This document shows, piece by piece, positions 13,487 to 22,468 of a stretch of DNA of 41,411 bases (the stretch's first letter is position 1; each line of letters starts with the position of its first letter). Origin of the DNA: a virus. A program made the position numbers and the translations under genes. Under the pieces are notes generated by a model, which was given only the letters and a program-made list of their open reading frames with translations, did not search any database and was not told where the DNA came from. The stretch is taken from positions 1 through 41,411 of IMG/VR virus record IMGVR_UViG_3300035661_000138, one strand, 5' to 3'.

Positions 13487-13702
13487 ATGACTATTAAATC
13501 GGATAAAGACTGTCAAGCCAAGTCTAACAAGTACAACCAAAACTGTTGTGACTATGGTTGCAATGATAGCTACAACTGCCCAGCACATCAACAGATGTTA
13601 GAAAACGATAGGATAGATAAAGTGCTATTTGCTATTCAGGGGATAGCTCTCTTTGTTTTGGTTCTGGCTATTATCATTAACTTAATGGATTTTACATTAT
13701 GA
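13487..13702 (+). CDS. Cys-rich small protein with one membrane segment
   Basis: 71 residues. The N-terminal half has five Cys (DKDC, NQNCCDYGC, YNCPAH), which could form a metal site or disulfides. The C-terminal half is one hydrophobic span (VLFAIQGIALFVLVLAIIINL), so the protein is likely anchored in the inner membrane with a Cys-rich head. AGGAG lies upstream of ATG 13487. It overlaps the next gene by the ATGA motif. Function unknown; superinfection or envelope roles are guesses. Confidence 0.7.
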   Translation: MTIKSDKDCQAKSNKYNQNCCDYGCNDSYNCPAHQQMLENDRIDKVLFAIQGIALFVLVLAIIINLMDFTL

Positions 13703-14175
13703 CTCTTTTTGTTAAATCAGAAGAAGACTGGTTTTACTGCCTAACACGAGCAGACTATCCTGATAGTGCAGATCAAGAGATGATTATGCGAAGTATGAAT
13801 ACAGAAGCTGTATTTTTAGAAAAAATCATTGACTATTACGACTGCCCTTATGAGGTGAATGAAAGTTATTTAGCCATTGAAGAATGTGGTAAATCAAACT
13901 ACGTTTACTTTGATGGTTTGGTTGGAGACGACAAACTACAATTTACACAAGTAAGTATGGATAGAGGAAATATCTTATTTACTGTTGACAGATTAGGTCA
14001 AGGAGATGGATTTTTTATACCACGAAGATTCGTCAAACTGAAAGGGGGAGATGTAGTTACATTAAATGGTGCTAAATCTACTGTACTACACTCAGATGAC
14101 AATATTACCTTGTTATCTCAGAATAGTGGCATAAATATGTATTTGACAGATCAACTTACTGAAGTTGTCTACTAA
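13699..14175 (+). CDS. Unknown protein, 158 residues
   Basis: Acidic, with an N-terminal helical part (SEEDWFYCLTRADYPDSADQ) and a beta-rich C-terminal half (GDVVTLNGAKSTVLHSDDNI). No family recognised, no signal or membrane segment. Translation is coupled to the membrane protein upstream by ATGA overlap. It lies 14 bases before the next gene, so the three form one unit ahead of the MoxR gene. Confidence 0.7.
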   Translation: MTLFVKSEEDWFYCLTRADYPDSADQEMIMRSMNTEAVFLEKIIDYYDCPYEVNESYLAIEECGKSNYVYFDGLVGDDKLQFTQVSMDRGNILFTVDRLGQGDGFFIPRRFVKLKGGDVVTLNGAKSTVLHSDDNITLLSQNSGINMYLTDQLTEVVY

Positions 14176-14189
14176 ACAGGAATTCATAC

Positions 14190-14525
14190 ATGAATAACGA
14201 TATAGAAGTAAGTAAAACTACTGGTTTACTTCCAGAGGATGAGTTAATTCGTAAGATGTACGATGAGAACAATAAATTCTTTCGTACTGATCGCTATACA
14301 GGTAAGAGTACACGTATTGCCATAAAGATCATTAATGAAGCATTAGCTAACCCTGGCAAGACTATCAAGATTGTTGACCACGACAGATCACATAAATCTT
14401 GCAGGTCATTGGCTGAGACTGTAGTAAATATTTTGGATCTGCTTTGTGTAGATTTTAAAGGTGGCATTACAGAGTGCCATATAACTGTTGAGCCACTAAC
14501 CCCAGAGTTGCACTATGAGCGTTGA
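14190..14525 (+). CDS. Small protein upstream of MoxR, unknown
   Basis: 111 residues. The segment FFRTDRYTGKSTRIAIKII looks like a P-loop (xxxGKST), and KIVDHDRSH follows, but the required GxxxxGKT pattern is incomplete and no Walker B is evident. It may be a degenerate nucleotide-binding protein or a chance match. It overlaps the MoxR ATPase start by 11 bases, so it is probably co-translated and may work with it. Confidence 0.65.
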   Translation: MNNDIEVSKTTGLLPEDELIRKMYDENNKFFRTDRYTGKSTRIAIKIINEALANPGKTIKIVDHDRSHKSCRSLAETVVNILDLLCVDFKGGITECHITVEPLTPELHYER

Positions 14526-15555
14526 TAGTCTATACCGTAGTACGCCCAGACAAGTCAAATCACATATTATTGAGTGTTTTGAGGCTGGACTAGTTCCGTA
14601 CATACAATCATCCCCTGGCATGGGTAAATCAAGCATTGTTAAGCAAATTGCTAAAGAGTGTAATCTGCATTTGATAGATCATCGCTTGAGCACATCTGCC
14701 CCAGAAGACCTTAGCGGCTTACCTAAATTTAATGAGAAGGGTTATGCACAATTTGTACCATTCGCTGAGTTGTTTCCTACTGCTGGAACCCCACTACCCG
14801 AAGGAAAAGATGGGTGGATTCTCTTTTTGGATGAGTTCAATTCTGCTAGCCGAGGGGTGCAAGCAGCCTGCTACAAGCTCATTCTGGATAGGATGACTGG
14901 ACAGGTGCCTCTACATGAAAATGTGCTCATATGCGCTGCTGGTAACCTCTCAACGGATAAGGCGATTACCAATCCAATTAGCACAGCTATGCAGTCTCGT
15001 GTGATTCACCTACAAATGGAAATCAATTTTACTGAGTGGCTGTTAGATGTAGCACTAAAGGAAAACTATGATTCTCGTATCATTGCTTACTTGAGCCAGT
15101 ATCCAAATAAATTGATGGACTTCAACCCAGATCATAACGAAAAAACATTCTGTTGCCCGCGCACATGGGAGTTCATGAATAGCCTTATTCATAAAAAGGA
15201 TGTTACAGAAGCCAAGGCTTCCTTGTATAGTGGAACTATTACCAGTGGCGTTGCTGTAGACTTTATTCAGTTTACTAAAGTGTACGCCACAATGGTTAAC
15301 ATTCGTGATATTCTTGCTAATCCTCAAATGTGTCCAGTCCCATATGACGCTGCTACTAAGTGGGCAGTGATGACACATATGATGGAGATGCTAGATGAAA
15401 GCAACTTTGATAAGTTGTCAGTATATGTATCACGGTTTTCTATGGATTTTCGTGTACTATTCTTCCGATCAATTATGGTAAGAAAACCAGAATTGCGTCA
15501 CCACAAAGCATTTGTTTCAACTATGGGCGAAATGTCCAAATACTTATATGCCTAA
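14515..15555 (+). CDS. MoxR-type AAA+ ATPase (N4 gp24-like)
   Basis: 346 residues. Walker A is SSPGMGKSS (about residues 32-40), Walker B is WILFLDEFNSA (about residues 101-111), and sensor region ICAAGNLSTDKA follows, as in MoxR/RavA/gvpN-like AAA+ proteins. These act as chaperones that remodel a partner carrying a VWA domain. The partner gene (15736) is two genes downstream, as in N4. The biological role of this pair in phages is not established. It overlaps the small gene on either side, so the cluster is transcribed and translated together. Confidence 0.88.
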   Translation: MSVDSLYRSTPRQVKSHIIECFEAGLVPYIQSSPGMGKSSIVKQIAKECNLHLIDHRLSTSAPEDLSGLPKFNEKGYAQFVPFAELFPTAGTPLPEGKDGWILFLDEFNSASRGVQAACYKLILDRMTGQVPLHENVLICAAGNLSTDKAITNPISTAMQSRVIHLQMEINFTEWLLDVALKENYDSRIIAYLSQYPNKLMDFNPDHNEKTFCCPRTWEFMNSLIHKKDVTEAKASLYSGTITSGVAVDFIQFTKVYATMVNIRDILANPQMCPVPYDAATKWAVMTHMMEMLDESNFDKLSVYVSRFSMDFRVLFFRSIMVRKPELRHHKAFVSTMGEMSKYLYA

Positions 15556-15739
15556 CCCAACACCTATCAACCAACGTGGCCCAATTGATAAACCTTATGT
15601 TGCTGGCTTTGAGGGTAAGAAGATAGGCTTATATGCCTCTTCCCTAGCTGCTGCAAAACAAAAGGCTGTGGAGCACTTTAAGCCTAAAAAACGCAGCATG
15701 GGATTGGTTTGGGCAGAGTTGGCTAAAGAGTCAAAATGA
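15548..15739 (+). CDS. Small protein between MoxR and VWA genes
   Basis: 63 residues from ATG 15548 (MPNPTPINQRGP), overlapping the end of the MoxR gene by 8 bases; a longer frame from 15512 would lie deeper inside MoxR. A compact sequence with YVAGFEGKKIGLYASSLAAA and a basic helix (KQKAVEHFKPKKRS). No clear ribosome site, so coupling is likely. Similar small basic proteins occur in phages, but no function is known to me. It overlaps the VWA gene by four bases. Confidence 0.65.
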   Translation: MPNPTPINQRGPIDKPYVAGFEGKKIGLYASSLAAAKQKAVEHFKPKKRSMGLVWAELAKESK

Positions 15740-16854
15740 ATACCGATCTGAGTAGGTTGCTTGATAAGACCAAATCACAAGTATTTCTTGGAAGTAATGC
15801 TTCTATTCTTGGTTCTATTATGTGCTCTCTTGACTTTATATGGTGTGAGGAGACCGGAACGGCATCTACCAATGGTAAATCATTGAGGTGGAATCCTACT
15901 TGGTTTCTCTCATTATCAGAAGATACACGAAAAACAGTATTGGTACATGAGTTATGGCATGTAGCTAAACTGCATATGATTCGTGCAGAGGGTAAAAGAC
16001 ACAAGGAATGGAATCAAGCTTGTGATATTTCTATTAACAATGCCTTAGAAAATGATGGCTATACATTTGATGGTACTAAGCCTTGTATTAATCAGCAATA
16101 CTCTGTAATGGCAGAAGAAGACATTTACAATGACATTATTCAAAACAGCATAGAAATGCCTAATCCATCTTGGAAAGATGAAGATGGAGAGTGCGATCTT
16201 AAAGAAATAAGTAAATCAGAACAGCATGAAATCGTTAATAACGTAATACGTGCTGTACACCAGAGCAAAAATAATAAAGATGCTGGAACATTAAGTATAG
16301 ATGTAGATCATTTAATTGATAAGTTTCTGAAACCTATTGTTCCTTGGCAGACATTATTGTTTCAATTCTTCAGTGCCTTAATTGAAGAAGATCATTCTTG
16401 GAGAAGACCTAATAGACGCTATCAAGATATGTACCTACCATCTATTCAGTTGAATGAATCAAGACTGGAGAGTATTAATTATTATTTTGATGTATCAGGA
16501 TCAGTAACTGATTCAGAAATTATGAGATTTAATTCTGAAGTTAAATACATCAAAGAAACATTCAATCCAGAGAAACTTACAGTGGTACAATTTGATACCA
16601 CTATCAAAAAAGTAGATGTTTTTACCCCAAATGATCGGTTTGACAAACTGACTGTTGTAGGTAGAGGCGGAACATCATTGATTAAAGTACGTGAGCATAT
16701 TCAAGAGACTATGCCAACGGCTGCAATCATATTTTCTGATTTGTACTGCCCAAGTATGAGAAAATTGGATAAGCCTATTCCAATTATCTGGGTAGTAGTG
16801 AACAACCCCACTGCTCAAGTGGAATTTGGAAAAATAATTCACATACCGAGGTGA
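15736..16854 (+). CDS. Metallopeptidase-like / VWA protein (N4 gp25-like, DUF2201 type)
   Basis: 372 residues in two parts. The N-terminal part has a zincin motif, VLVHELWHVAKLH (HExxH, about residues 74-84), followed by CDISINNAL, as in DUF2201 putative metallopeptidases. The C-terminal part has a VWA-like MIDAS: YYFDVSGSVTDSE (DxSxS, about residues 256-262) and a conserved late 'GGTSL'. In bacteria this family is paired with MoxR ATPases, as it is here. The HExxH is intact, so peptidase activity is possible but unproven. The target is unknown. It overlaps the small gene upstream by the start codon. Confidence 0.85.
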   Translation: MNTDLSRLLDKTKSQVFLGSNASILGSIMCSLDFIWCEETGTASTNGKSLRWNPTWFLSLSEDTRKTVLVHELWHVAKLHMIRAEGKRHKEWNQACDISINNALENDGYTFDGTKPCINQQYSVMAEEDIYNDIIQNSIEMPNPSWKDEDGECDLKEISKSEQHEIVNNVIRAVHQSKNNKDAGTLSIDVDHLIDKFLKPIVPWQTLLFQFFSALIEEDHSWRRPNRRYQDMYLPSIQLNESRLESINYYFDVSGSVTDSEIMRFNSEVKYIKETFNPEKLTVVQFDTTIKKVDVFTPNDRFDKLTVVGRGGTSLIKVREHIQETMPTAAIIFSDLYCPSMRKLDKPIPIIWVVVNNPTAQVEFGKIIHIPR

Positions 16855-16856
16855 TT

Positions 16857-17384
16857 ATGGTTATCAATGGTAGAAATTTACTTGCTTTAGCACCAATCAA
16901 AAACATGGAACCAACTAAAAAAACACTGAATGGTGTTTCTTATGGTTTGGGTGAGGCAGGATACGACATTCGTGTTAAACAGACTGTTATTTTTAAAAAA
17001 CGAGGTCTAGGATACAATACTCGGCGTACTGCTGCAATTACATGGCTAGAGGGAGATAAACAATTAAATAAAATAAATGCTGGTAGATTTATACTAGCTT
17101 CTACCATTGAGGAGTTTGATATACCTAATAACTTAATGGGCATTGTGCATGATAAATCTACATGGGCGCGTAAAAGTTTGTCTGTATTCAATACTGTCAT
17201 TGAGCCTGGATGGAAAGGATTTCTAACTCTAGAGCTTGTTTACAAGGGGGAAGATGACTTAATTATTGAAGCGGGTTCTGGAATAGCTCAGGTAGTTTTC
17301 CATGAATTAAGTGAACCGGCTCGCTACACAGGAAAGTATCAGAATCAAGAAAATAAACCAATATACGCAATAGATAGCAAATAA
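16857..17384 (+). CDS. dcd: dCTP deaminase / dUTPase-family enzyme
   Basis: About 175 residues from ATG 16857 (MVINGRNLLALAP), with GAGGTG just upstream; GTG 16851 is the alternative start. Family motifs: AGYDIRV (about residues 37-43, as in GYDLR of dCTP deaminases), DKSTWARKSL (about residues 97-106, the GKSSxAR-type loop with the conserved Ser and Arg), and EPGWKGFLTLEL (about residues 113-124). The enzyme would turn dCTP into dUTP, feeding the thymidylate synthase 140 bases downstream. A dUTPase cannot be fully excluded from sequence alone. Confidence 0.85.
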   Translation: MVINGRNLLALAPIKNMEPTKKTLNGVSYGLGEAGYDIRVKQTVIFKKRGLGYNTRRTAAITWLEGDKQLNKINAGRFILASTIEEFDIPNNLMGIVHDKSTWARKSLSVFNTVIEPGWKGFLTLELVYKGEDDLIIEAGSGIAQVVFHELSEPARYTGKYQNQENKPIYAIDSK

Positions 17385-17554
17385 TGGCCGGAACTAGCTA
17401 CGCTATGCTTATGTGTATAAGATGTAGGATCGTCTTTACAAATAGAAAAGGCGCTTCTATAAAAGACGGACTTGTGTTCTGTAAAGATCATAATCCGTAT
17501 AAACAATCAAACCGAGAAAAGAAATGTCAGCAAAAATCTCAGCAGAATATTTAG
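17384..17554 (+). CDS. 56-residue zinc-finger-like protein
   Basis: The ATG overlaps the dCTP deaminase stop (TAATG) and the frame ends at TAG 17554, inside thyX. It encodes CIRC (about residues 11-14) and CKDH (about residues 35-38), a CxxC + CxxH pair that fits one zinc ion, followed by a basic Lys/Gln-rich tail. It fills the only gap between dcd and thyX, with tight coupling on both sides, so it is probably real. It overlaps thyX by 31 bases. Function unknown. Confidence 0.6.
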   Translation: MAGTSYAMLMCIRCRIVFTNRKGASIKDGLVFCKDHNPYKQSNREKKCQQKSQQNI

Positions 17555-18354
17555 ACCACATGGGATCAGACCTAACTGTAGTAAATGCGGCTCGTGTCAG
17601 CTCCAGTAAAGAAAGTGAGTGGGATACTCGTTACACTACTGAAGCAGAATTTGAAAATGGTGCTGGATTAATGGTTGAAGAACTAAAACCACTAGATGCT
17701 AACTTTATTCGCTTTCTTGCAACAGGATTCCGTGATCATGAATGGGATGATTTTTTAAATAAAATCATCAACACCGTTATTTCAATGGGACAGTCAGTAG
17801 ATACAGCTACAGGAAGAATTATGCTAACCGACATGCTACATAAATACAAGCACAAGGCCCAGCACTGGACACCATTTGCTCATCCCCATGTACAGATTCG
17901 CATGACCCTCCCTATCTTTTTGGCTCGGCAATTTGTTAAACATCAAGTAGGTGGTGTATGGTCTGAGGAATCTCGTAGATACATTTCAGATGACCCTGAA
18001 GTATGGTATCCAGATACTTGGCATGCACAGTCTAAAGATATTAAACAAGATTCTGACGGGTCAATCAGAAAACAATCAGAAGCAGCTTGGAATGCAGAAA
18101 ATGCAGTGTATAACTGCATTAATTCCTATAGAGATAGCCTATCAATTGGTGTTGTTAACGAAGAGGCTCGTATCACGCTGCCATTGAATATAATGACAAC
18201 TGTCGTTTGGACAGGTTCACTAGAATTTTGGGCACGAGTATGCAATCAATATTCTGATAGCCGTGCTAAATTACCTGCACAAGAGCTTGGCAAGATTATT
18301 GCTTCGATCATAGAACCGCTGTTTCCAGTTTCTTGGAAACACTTGACTACTTAA
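17524..18354 (+). CDS. thyX: FAD-dependent thymidylate synthase ThyX
   Basis: 276 residues, somewhat longer than most ThyX (about 220-250). The signature region reads RQFVKHQVGGVWSEESRRYI, against the usual RHRxxSxNExSxRY, so the first Arg-His-Arg is Lys-His-Gln and some spacing differs, while the SEESRRY part is kept. Other family features are N-terminal 'VVNAARVSS' and the closing 'ARVCNQYSDSRAKLPAQELG', which corresponds to the folate/dUMP-binding C-terminal region. It would convert dUMP to dTMP using FADH2. Neighbour dcd supplies dUMP precursor. Assignment is firm; activity with the altered motif needs testing. Confidence 0.88.
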   Translation: MSAKISAEYLDHMGSDLTVVNAARVSSSKESEWDTRYTTEAEFENGAGLMVEELKPLDANFIRFLATGFRDHEWDDFLNKIINTVISMGQSVDTATGRIMLTDMLHKYKHKAQHWTPFAHPHVQIRMTLPIFLARQFVKHQVGGVWSEESRRYISDDPEVWYPDTWHAQSKDIKQDSDGSIRKQSEAAWNAENAVYNCINSYRDSLSIGVVNEEARITLPLNIMTTVVWTGSLEFWARVCNQYSDSRAKLPAQELGKIIASIIEPLFPVSWKHLTT

Positions 18355-18378
18355 TGCGTTATCGCTTTTCGTGGGTAT

Positions 18379-18412
18379 AAGCCTCACTACTTAAATGTAG
18401 TGGGGCTTTTTA
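18379..18412 (+). terminator. Intrinsic terminator before rIIA-like gene
   Basis: AGCCTCACTAC (18380-18390), 6-base loop, GTAGTGGGGCT (18397-18407), then five Ts; one T-G pair in the stem. Confidence 0.8.
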
Positions 18413-18434
18413 ATTTGATATTAAGGAAATTAAC

Positions 18435-20822
18435 ATGCAAGTCACTCACGAAAAAGATCACATTACCCATGCTATTATTGGAGGTAGCCAGACAATAGAT
18501 TTTGGTATCTCTAATTCAGCAGAGTTTTTTAATATTCTCTCAACATCCCTGTATACGAATCAGATTTTAGCCGTTGTTCGTGAAGTGATCTGTAACGCAT
18601 GGGATGCTCACATTGAAGCTGGTATCTCCCATATACCTATAGAAATTACTGTAAACAAGGATGGATTCATGGTTCAAGATTTTGGACATGGTATCCCCAA
18701 GGATAAGATTGGTGAAATTTACGGTGTATACGGAAATTCAAATAAAAAAGACAATGGAGAGGTAACTGGAGGATTTGGACTAGGTTGCAAGTCTCCATTT
18801 GCTTATACAGATCATTTTGAGGTCATATCATGCAATAGTGGCGTTAAAACTATTTACCAGATTAGCAAATCCTCTGCTCAAGTAGGTGGGAAGCCTGGTA
18901 TTACTCCAGTAGTTAGTATACCATCAGACGAAACAGGACTAACTGTGAAGGTGTCGATTGAGTATTGTGATGTATCTGAGTTTTATGTAGATGTACTAAG
19001 GATAGTCCGTTGTGGTGAAATTAAGGCTAGAGTGAATGACATTTTAGCGGGTGTTATTCCATTTTCAAAAGGAATAAATGAATTTACTCTGGCTACTCGT
19101 TGGTTGGTGAGCGATGCAGCAAAATATGATACTGTTTACATAAAATATGGGCATATTATTTACCCACTTCCATACAATAACGAGTATACAGCAGAGCAAG
19201 TGCATGCAGAGAGTATAGTAAAAAAATTGCAGAAATTAGGTAATACCATATTAGAGGAATTTGTTCTGATACTGCATGCTCCTGCTCATACTATCTCTGT
19301 TACGCCAAGCAGGGAGTCCTTATCTATGCAGGAGCATACTGTAAAAACAGTAAAAGAACTTCTGCAAAAATTCACAACACATGTGGATAGAAACATAGAG
19401 GGCTGCTATGTCAGAGCACTTAATCAGCAAGTAGCAATGCTAGACTACAAGAAAGAAGTTTCTTTTAGAAACCTACCTAAGTTGATAAGAAGTGATATAA
19501 ACTCTGTTATACATTCTGTGCAGCAAATGGCTAACTATATAGTATCATATGGTGAGCCTATGTCTACTGCCTATAGAAAGACACTTTTGATTCGGGTTAT
19601 TGAACATATGATTAAGGATAGATCAAGTAAAAATGGTCTACTTCAGTCTTTACTACAAGAAGCCAAAAATTGCAAACTAATTGAAGCTACTTCAAAATGG
19701 TTTATTAAAAGAGTTTATGGTACATTGCTTGCAGACCTATATGCGATAGATACTAGCGTCGATCAAGATGATGTTTTGGTACGATACACTAAAGATAAAT
19801 GCTATAGCAGCAAGTACGGTACATACTCAATTAACCAATTGGGTGAAGTACCAATACAAGACTGCATATTATTTGTGAAAAATGTAGTAATACTCACAAC
19901 AATCAGAAAATTTGATGAAAATCGTCTTATTACTATAGCGCCGCATGTAAACATAAAAAACTGCATTATTGTTTATGTTAGCCGTAAAAATAAAAAGTTG
20001 GCAGCAATCCGTGACATGTTGCGTAGTCGAAGAGACACCAAATTTGTGGATATGACTATAAAATATGATTGGGAATCTACTAAAAAAGTCACTTTACAAA
20101 AGAAGCGAGAAGGGCTACCTACCTTATCCAATGCAGCAGTGAAATTCGGGGGAAGTTGTGATCTATCCCCACTATGGAAAGATAGTGATGGACTTAAGCG
20201 GATCAGTAAGCCTAAATTCATTGTCCATATTAACAAAAGTAATATATTGCGTTTTGGGCAGTTCAGTGCGGCAGAAACCGAAATCATAGTAAGACTATAT
20301 GGAGATGTGGCTGGTGTATGCCGGACTACTGTACAAGAAGAAAAGTACAAAAAACTTGGAGTGCCTTTTGTAACAGACTTTTTGTTAGCAGAAATTAAAA
20401 AAGAGTTTACTTACAATAAAGCAATACGTCGTTTTTTAGCTAACAGCTATAGCATAGTCAATAATCTGACTACACTTAACAATACATCATTAGAAATTAT
20501 ACATGTGTTATTACGTTTTTCTGAGTTGTCTAAGCCACTAAACTTATACACAAACCTTAGCGAGAAAGAAAATGGATTAATTAAACTATTCTATCAAATC
20601 AGAACCAATGGGCAACTATTGGCCAGCTACAATGGTATTAACGAAGTCAACGACATAATTAGTGCCATTAAACCAAGTTCTGCAATATTACTTGTGGCAA
20701 ATGTAATTAGTAAAACTGCATGGCTAGAGATAGTAGATATCCATGAGCTAAGTAATAAATTAGGATCTCAAAGTAGTAAATCAAAATCTTTGATTGATCT
20801 TTTACTCAAAACTTTTAACTAA
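18435..20822 (+). CDS. rIIA-like GHKL ATPase
   Basis: 795 residues. The N-terminal GHKL ATP-binding fold is clear: VVREVICNAWDAHIEAG (N-box, NxxDA, about residues 46-62), VQDFGHGIP (G1, DxGxG), and GGFGLGCKSPFAY (G2). These match the T4 rIIA family, which binds ATP and is linked to membrane or exclusion effects. The rest is long and helical with no further known domain. AAGGAA precedes ATG 18435. The rIIB-like gene begins nine bases after its stop, as in T4 and N4-like phages. Known biology: rIIAB protects T4 against RexAB; whether this pair counters a defence here is inference. Confidence 0.88.
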   Translation: MQVTHEKDHITHAIIGGSQTIDFGISNSAEFFNILSTSLYTNQILAVVREVICNAWDAHIEAGISHIPIEITVNKDGFMVQDFGHGIPKDKIGEIYGVYGNSNKKDNGEVTGGFGLGCKSPFAYTDHFEVISCNSGVKTIYQISKSSAQVGGKPGITPVVSIPSDETGLTVKVSIEYCDVSEFYVDVLRIVRCGEIKARVNDILAGVIPFSKGINEFTLATRWLVSDAAKYDTVYIKYGHIIYPLPYNNEYTAEQVHAESIVKKLQKLGNTILEEFVLILHAPAHTISVTPSRESLSMQEHTVKTVKELLQKFTTHVDRNIEGCYVRALNQQVAMLDYKKEVSFRNLPKLIRSDINSVIHSVQQMANYIVSYGEPMSTAYRKTLLIRVIEHMIKDRSSKNGLLQSLLQEAKNCKLIEATSKWFIKRVYGTLLADLYAIDTSVDQDDVLVRYTKDKCYSSKYGTYSINQLGEVPIQDCILFVKNVVILTTIRKFDENRLITIAPHVNIKNCIIVYVSRKNKKLAAIRDMLRSRRDTKFVDMTIKYDWESTKKVTLQKKREGLPTLSNAAVKFGGSCDLSPLWKDSDGLKRISKPKFIVHINKSNILRFGQFSAAETEIIVRLYGDVAGVCRTTVQEEKYKKLGVPFVTDFLLAEIKKEFTYNKAIRRFLANSYSIVNNLTTLNNTSLEIIHVLLRFSELSKPLNLYTNLSEKENGLIKLFYQIRTNGQLLASYNGINEVNDIISAIKPSSAILLVANVISKTAWLEIVDIHELSNKLGSQSSKSKSLIDLLLKTFN

Positions 20823-20831
20823 ACAAGAATC

Positions 20832-22448
20832 ATGAAAATCCAAATTAACGCTGCTGTAGTAGATACTTCTGAAATGATTTTGTACTGTGTAGACGGTACT
20901 ACTCATAAAATTAAGCAAGGTGATCCTATGCTTTCTAGAATAATCAAAGATATTATTCCAATTCTTTCAGCTAACAAGATTGCTGAAATTGACTTAAATA
21001 ATTACGTTGAAAAGCGAGTTAATACTTTTAAACATCACGAAGAAAATTCTAGTGGTATCGTTAAATTCTTTAAAGTAGCCAAAAAGCATTTGAATGCTTT
21101 CTTTAAGTCTGGTGAAGAAAAACAAACTCAAGTTGAAGTAGTTCCTCCAGTAACAGTATCTGTAAAGGTATTAGATAAACCACTTGAACCAGAAAAAGAA
21201 ACTACCATGGCAGTTGAAGATTCCAAGTGGGTGAATGAGATGATTGCCAAAATTGTGGACAAGGAATCTGAGATTGCTGCTAAAAAAGTATTGTCTGTTG
21301 TAGAAGAAATAGTGCAGCATGCCATACCAACTAGTTCACCAGAATTCAATAATCCTCTATCACAAGATGAAACTATTATTGCTGTAGTCAATAATATGGT
21401 TATTGATAATGTAGAAATGATTAAATCACAGATTCAAGCTGCTAGTGAATTGAAAAACTATGCAGGCATAGACAAGTTTTTGGAACGAGTATCTGCTGTT
21501 TCTAGCAAGTATCGTCACTCAGTTGAAGACTTGATGAGATTTATGGAGAAAGGTGACTTACCTATTGCAGATGATGGTTCTATTATTATCTACAAAATCC
21601 TGAATAAATCAGGTAATCATTTTGTTGATTGCTACACAGGAAAAGTTCCACAAAAGGTTGGTAGCTATGTCTGTATGGATAAGTCACTAATTGATCATGA
21701 TCGTCGTATAGAGTGCTCCAGCGGATTGCATGTAGCAAGAAGAAGCTATTTATCCTCCTTTAGTGGAAATTCTTGTGTTATCGCAAAGGTCAATCCAGAA
21801 GATGTGATTGCGGTTCCTTTGGGAACCCCAAACAAGATGCGTGTTTGCGGTTACCATATTATTTTTCAACTTAGCGATGAGGCATTTAAGCTTGCTAAGT
21901 CAGGAAAGTCTTTCACAGAGGGGGAAGATGCAAAACGTATTCTTGGTAAAGCAATTTCTGGGGATCATATTGGAAAGATAGAAAATGTTCTCATTACTGG
22001 GCAAAAAGGAACAGGCATTGTGATTACACCATTGATGACAAAAACAGAGGTAGCTGACTCTGTGGCTAATAACCTCACTACTTCAGTTGATCCTGTTGTT
22101 CAAACAGTTGACAAGATTCTTGTTGGGCCAGCTACTTTAATTAATCCAAAGGCACTTGCAAAAATAGTGACAGAAAATACTGCTACAGCTATAGAAGAAA
22201 AAGCTGTAGTTACTGTGAAAACACCAGTAATTATTAAAGCTAAATCTGAACCAAAAGAAAAAGCAAAGACACTTACTCGTGCTGAGAAGGCTAAAGCTCT
22301 CTACACCAAATCTAAACAGGCTAAAGGACGTGAGCGTACCTTGTTGGCTTCTGAGTTGCTGGAGTATAAAGCAAGGGCAAAAGTATCTTGGGCTTCTCTT
22401 GGAATCACTGAGAAACAAGTGAGTGAACTCAAGAACTGGGCTAACTAA
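20832..22448 (+). CDS. rIIB-like protein with extended C-terminus
   Basis: 538 residues, longer than T4 rIIB (312). The rIIB core is in the middle: LPIADDGSIIIYKILNK, VGSYVCMDKSLIDHD, CSSGLHVARRSY, VIAVPLGTPNKMRVCGYHII (about residues 240-345). The N-terminal 200 residues are acidic and linker-like. The C-terminal 100 residues are Lys/Ala/Glu-rich (KAKSEPKEKAKTLTRAEKAK), likely coiled or nucleic-acid-binding, and may be an added domain. It follows the rIIA-like gene directly and ends before a terminator, so the two form one unit. Confidence 0.82.
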   Translation: MKIQINAAVVDTSEMILYCVDGTTHKIKQGDPMLSRIIKDIIPILSANKIAEIDLNNYVEKRVNTFKHHEENSSGIVKFFKVAKKHLNAFFKSGEEKQTQVEVVPPVTVSVKVLDKPLEPEKETTMAVEDSKWVNEMIAKIVDKESEIAAKKVLSVVEEIVQHAIPTSSPEFNNPLSQDETIIAVVNNMVIDNVEMIKSQIQAASELKNYAGIDKFLERVSAVSSKYRHSVEDLMRFMEKGDLPIADDGSIIIYKILNKSGNHFVDCYTGKVPQKVGSYVCMDKSLIDHDRRIECSSGLHVARRSYLSSFSGNSCVIAKVNPEDVIAVPLGTPNKMRVCGYHIIFQLSDEAFKLAKSGKSFTEGEDAKRILGKAISGDHIGKIENVLITGQKGTGIVITPLMTKTEVADSVANNLTTSVDPVVQTVDKILVGPATLINPKALAKIVTENTATAIEEKAVVTVKTPVIIKAKSEPKEKAKTLTRAEKAKALYTKSKQAKGRERTLLASELLEYKARAKVSWASLGITEKQVSELKNWAN

Positions 22449-22468
22449 TATTTAGTCCGATTATTAAC

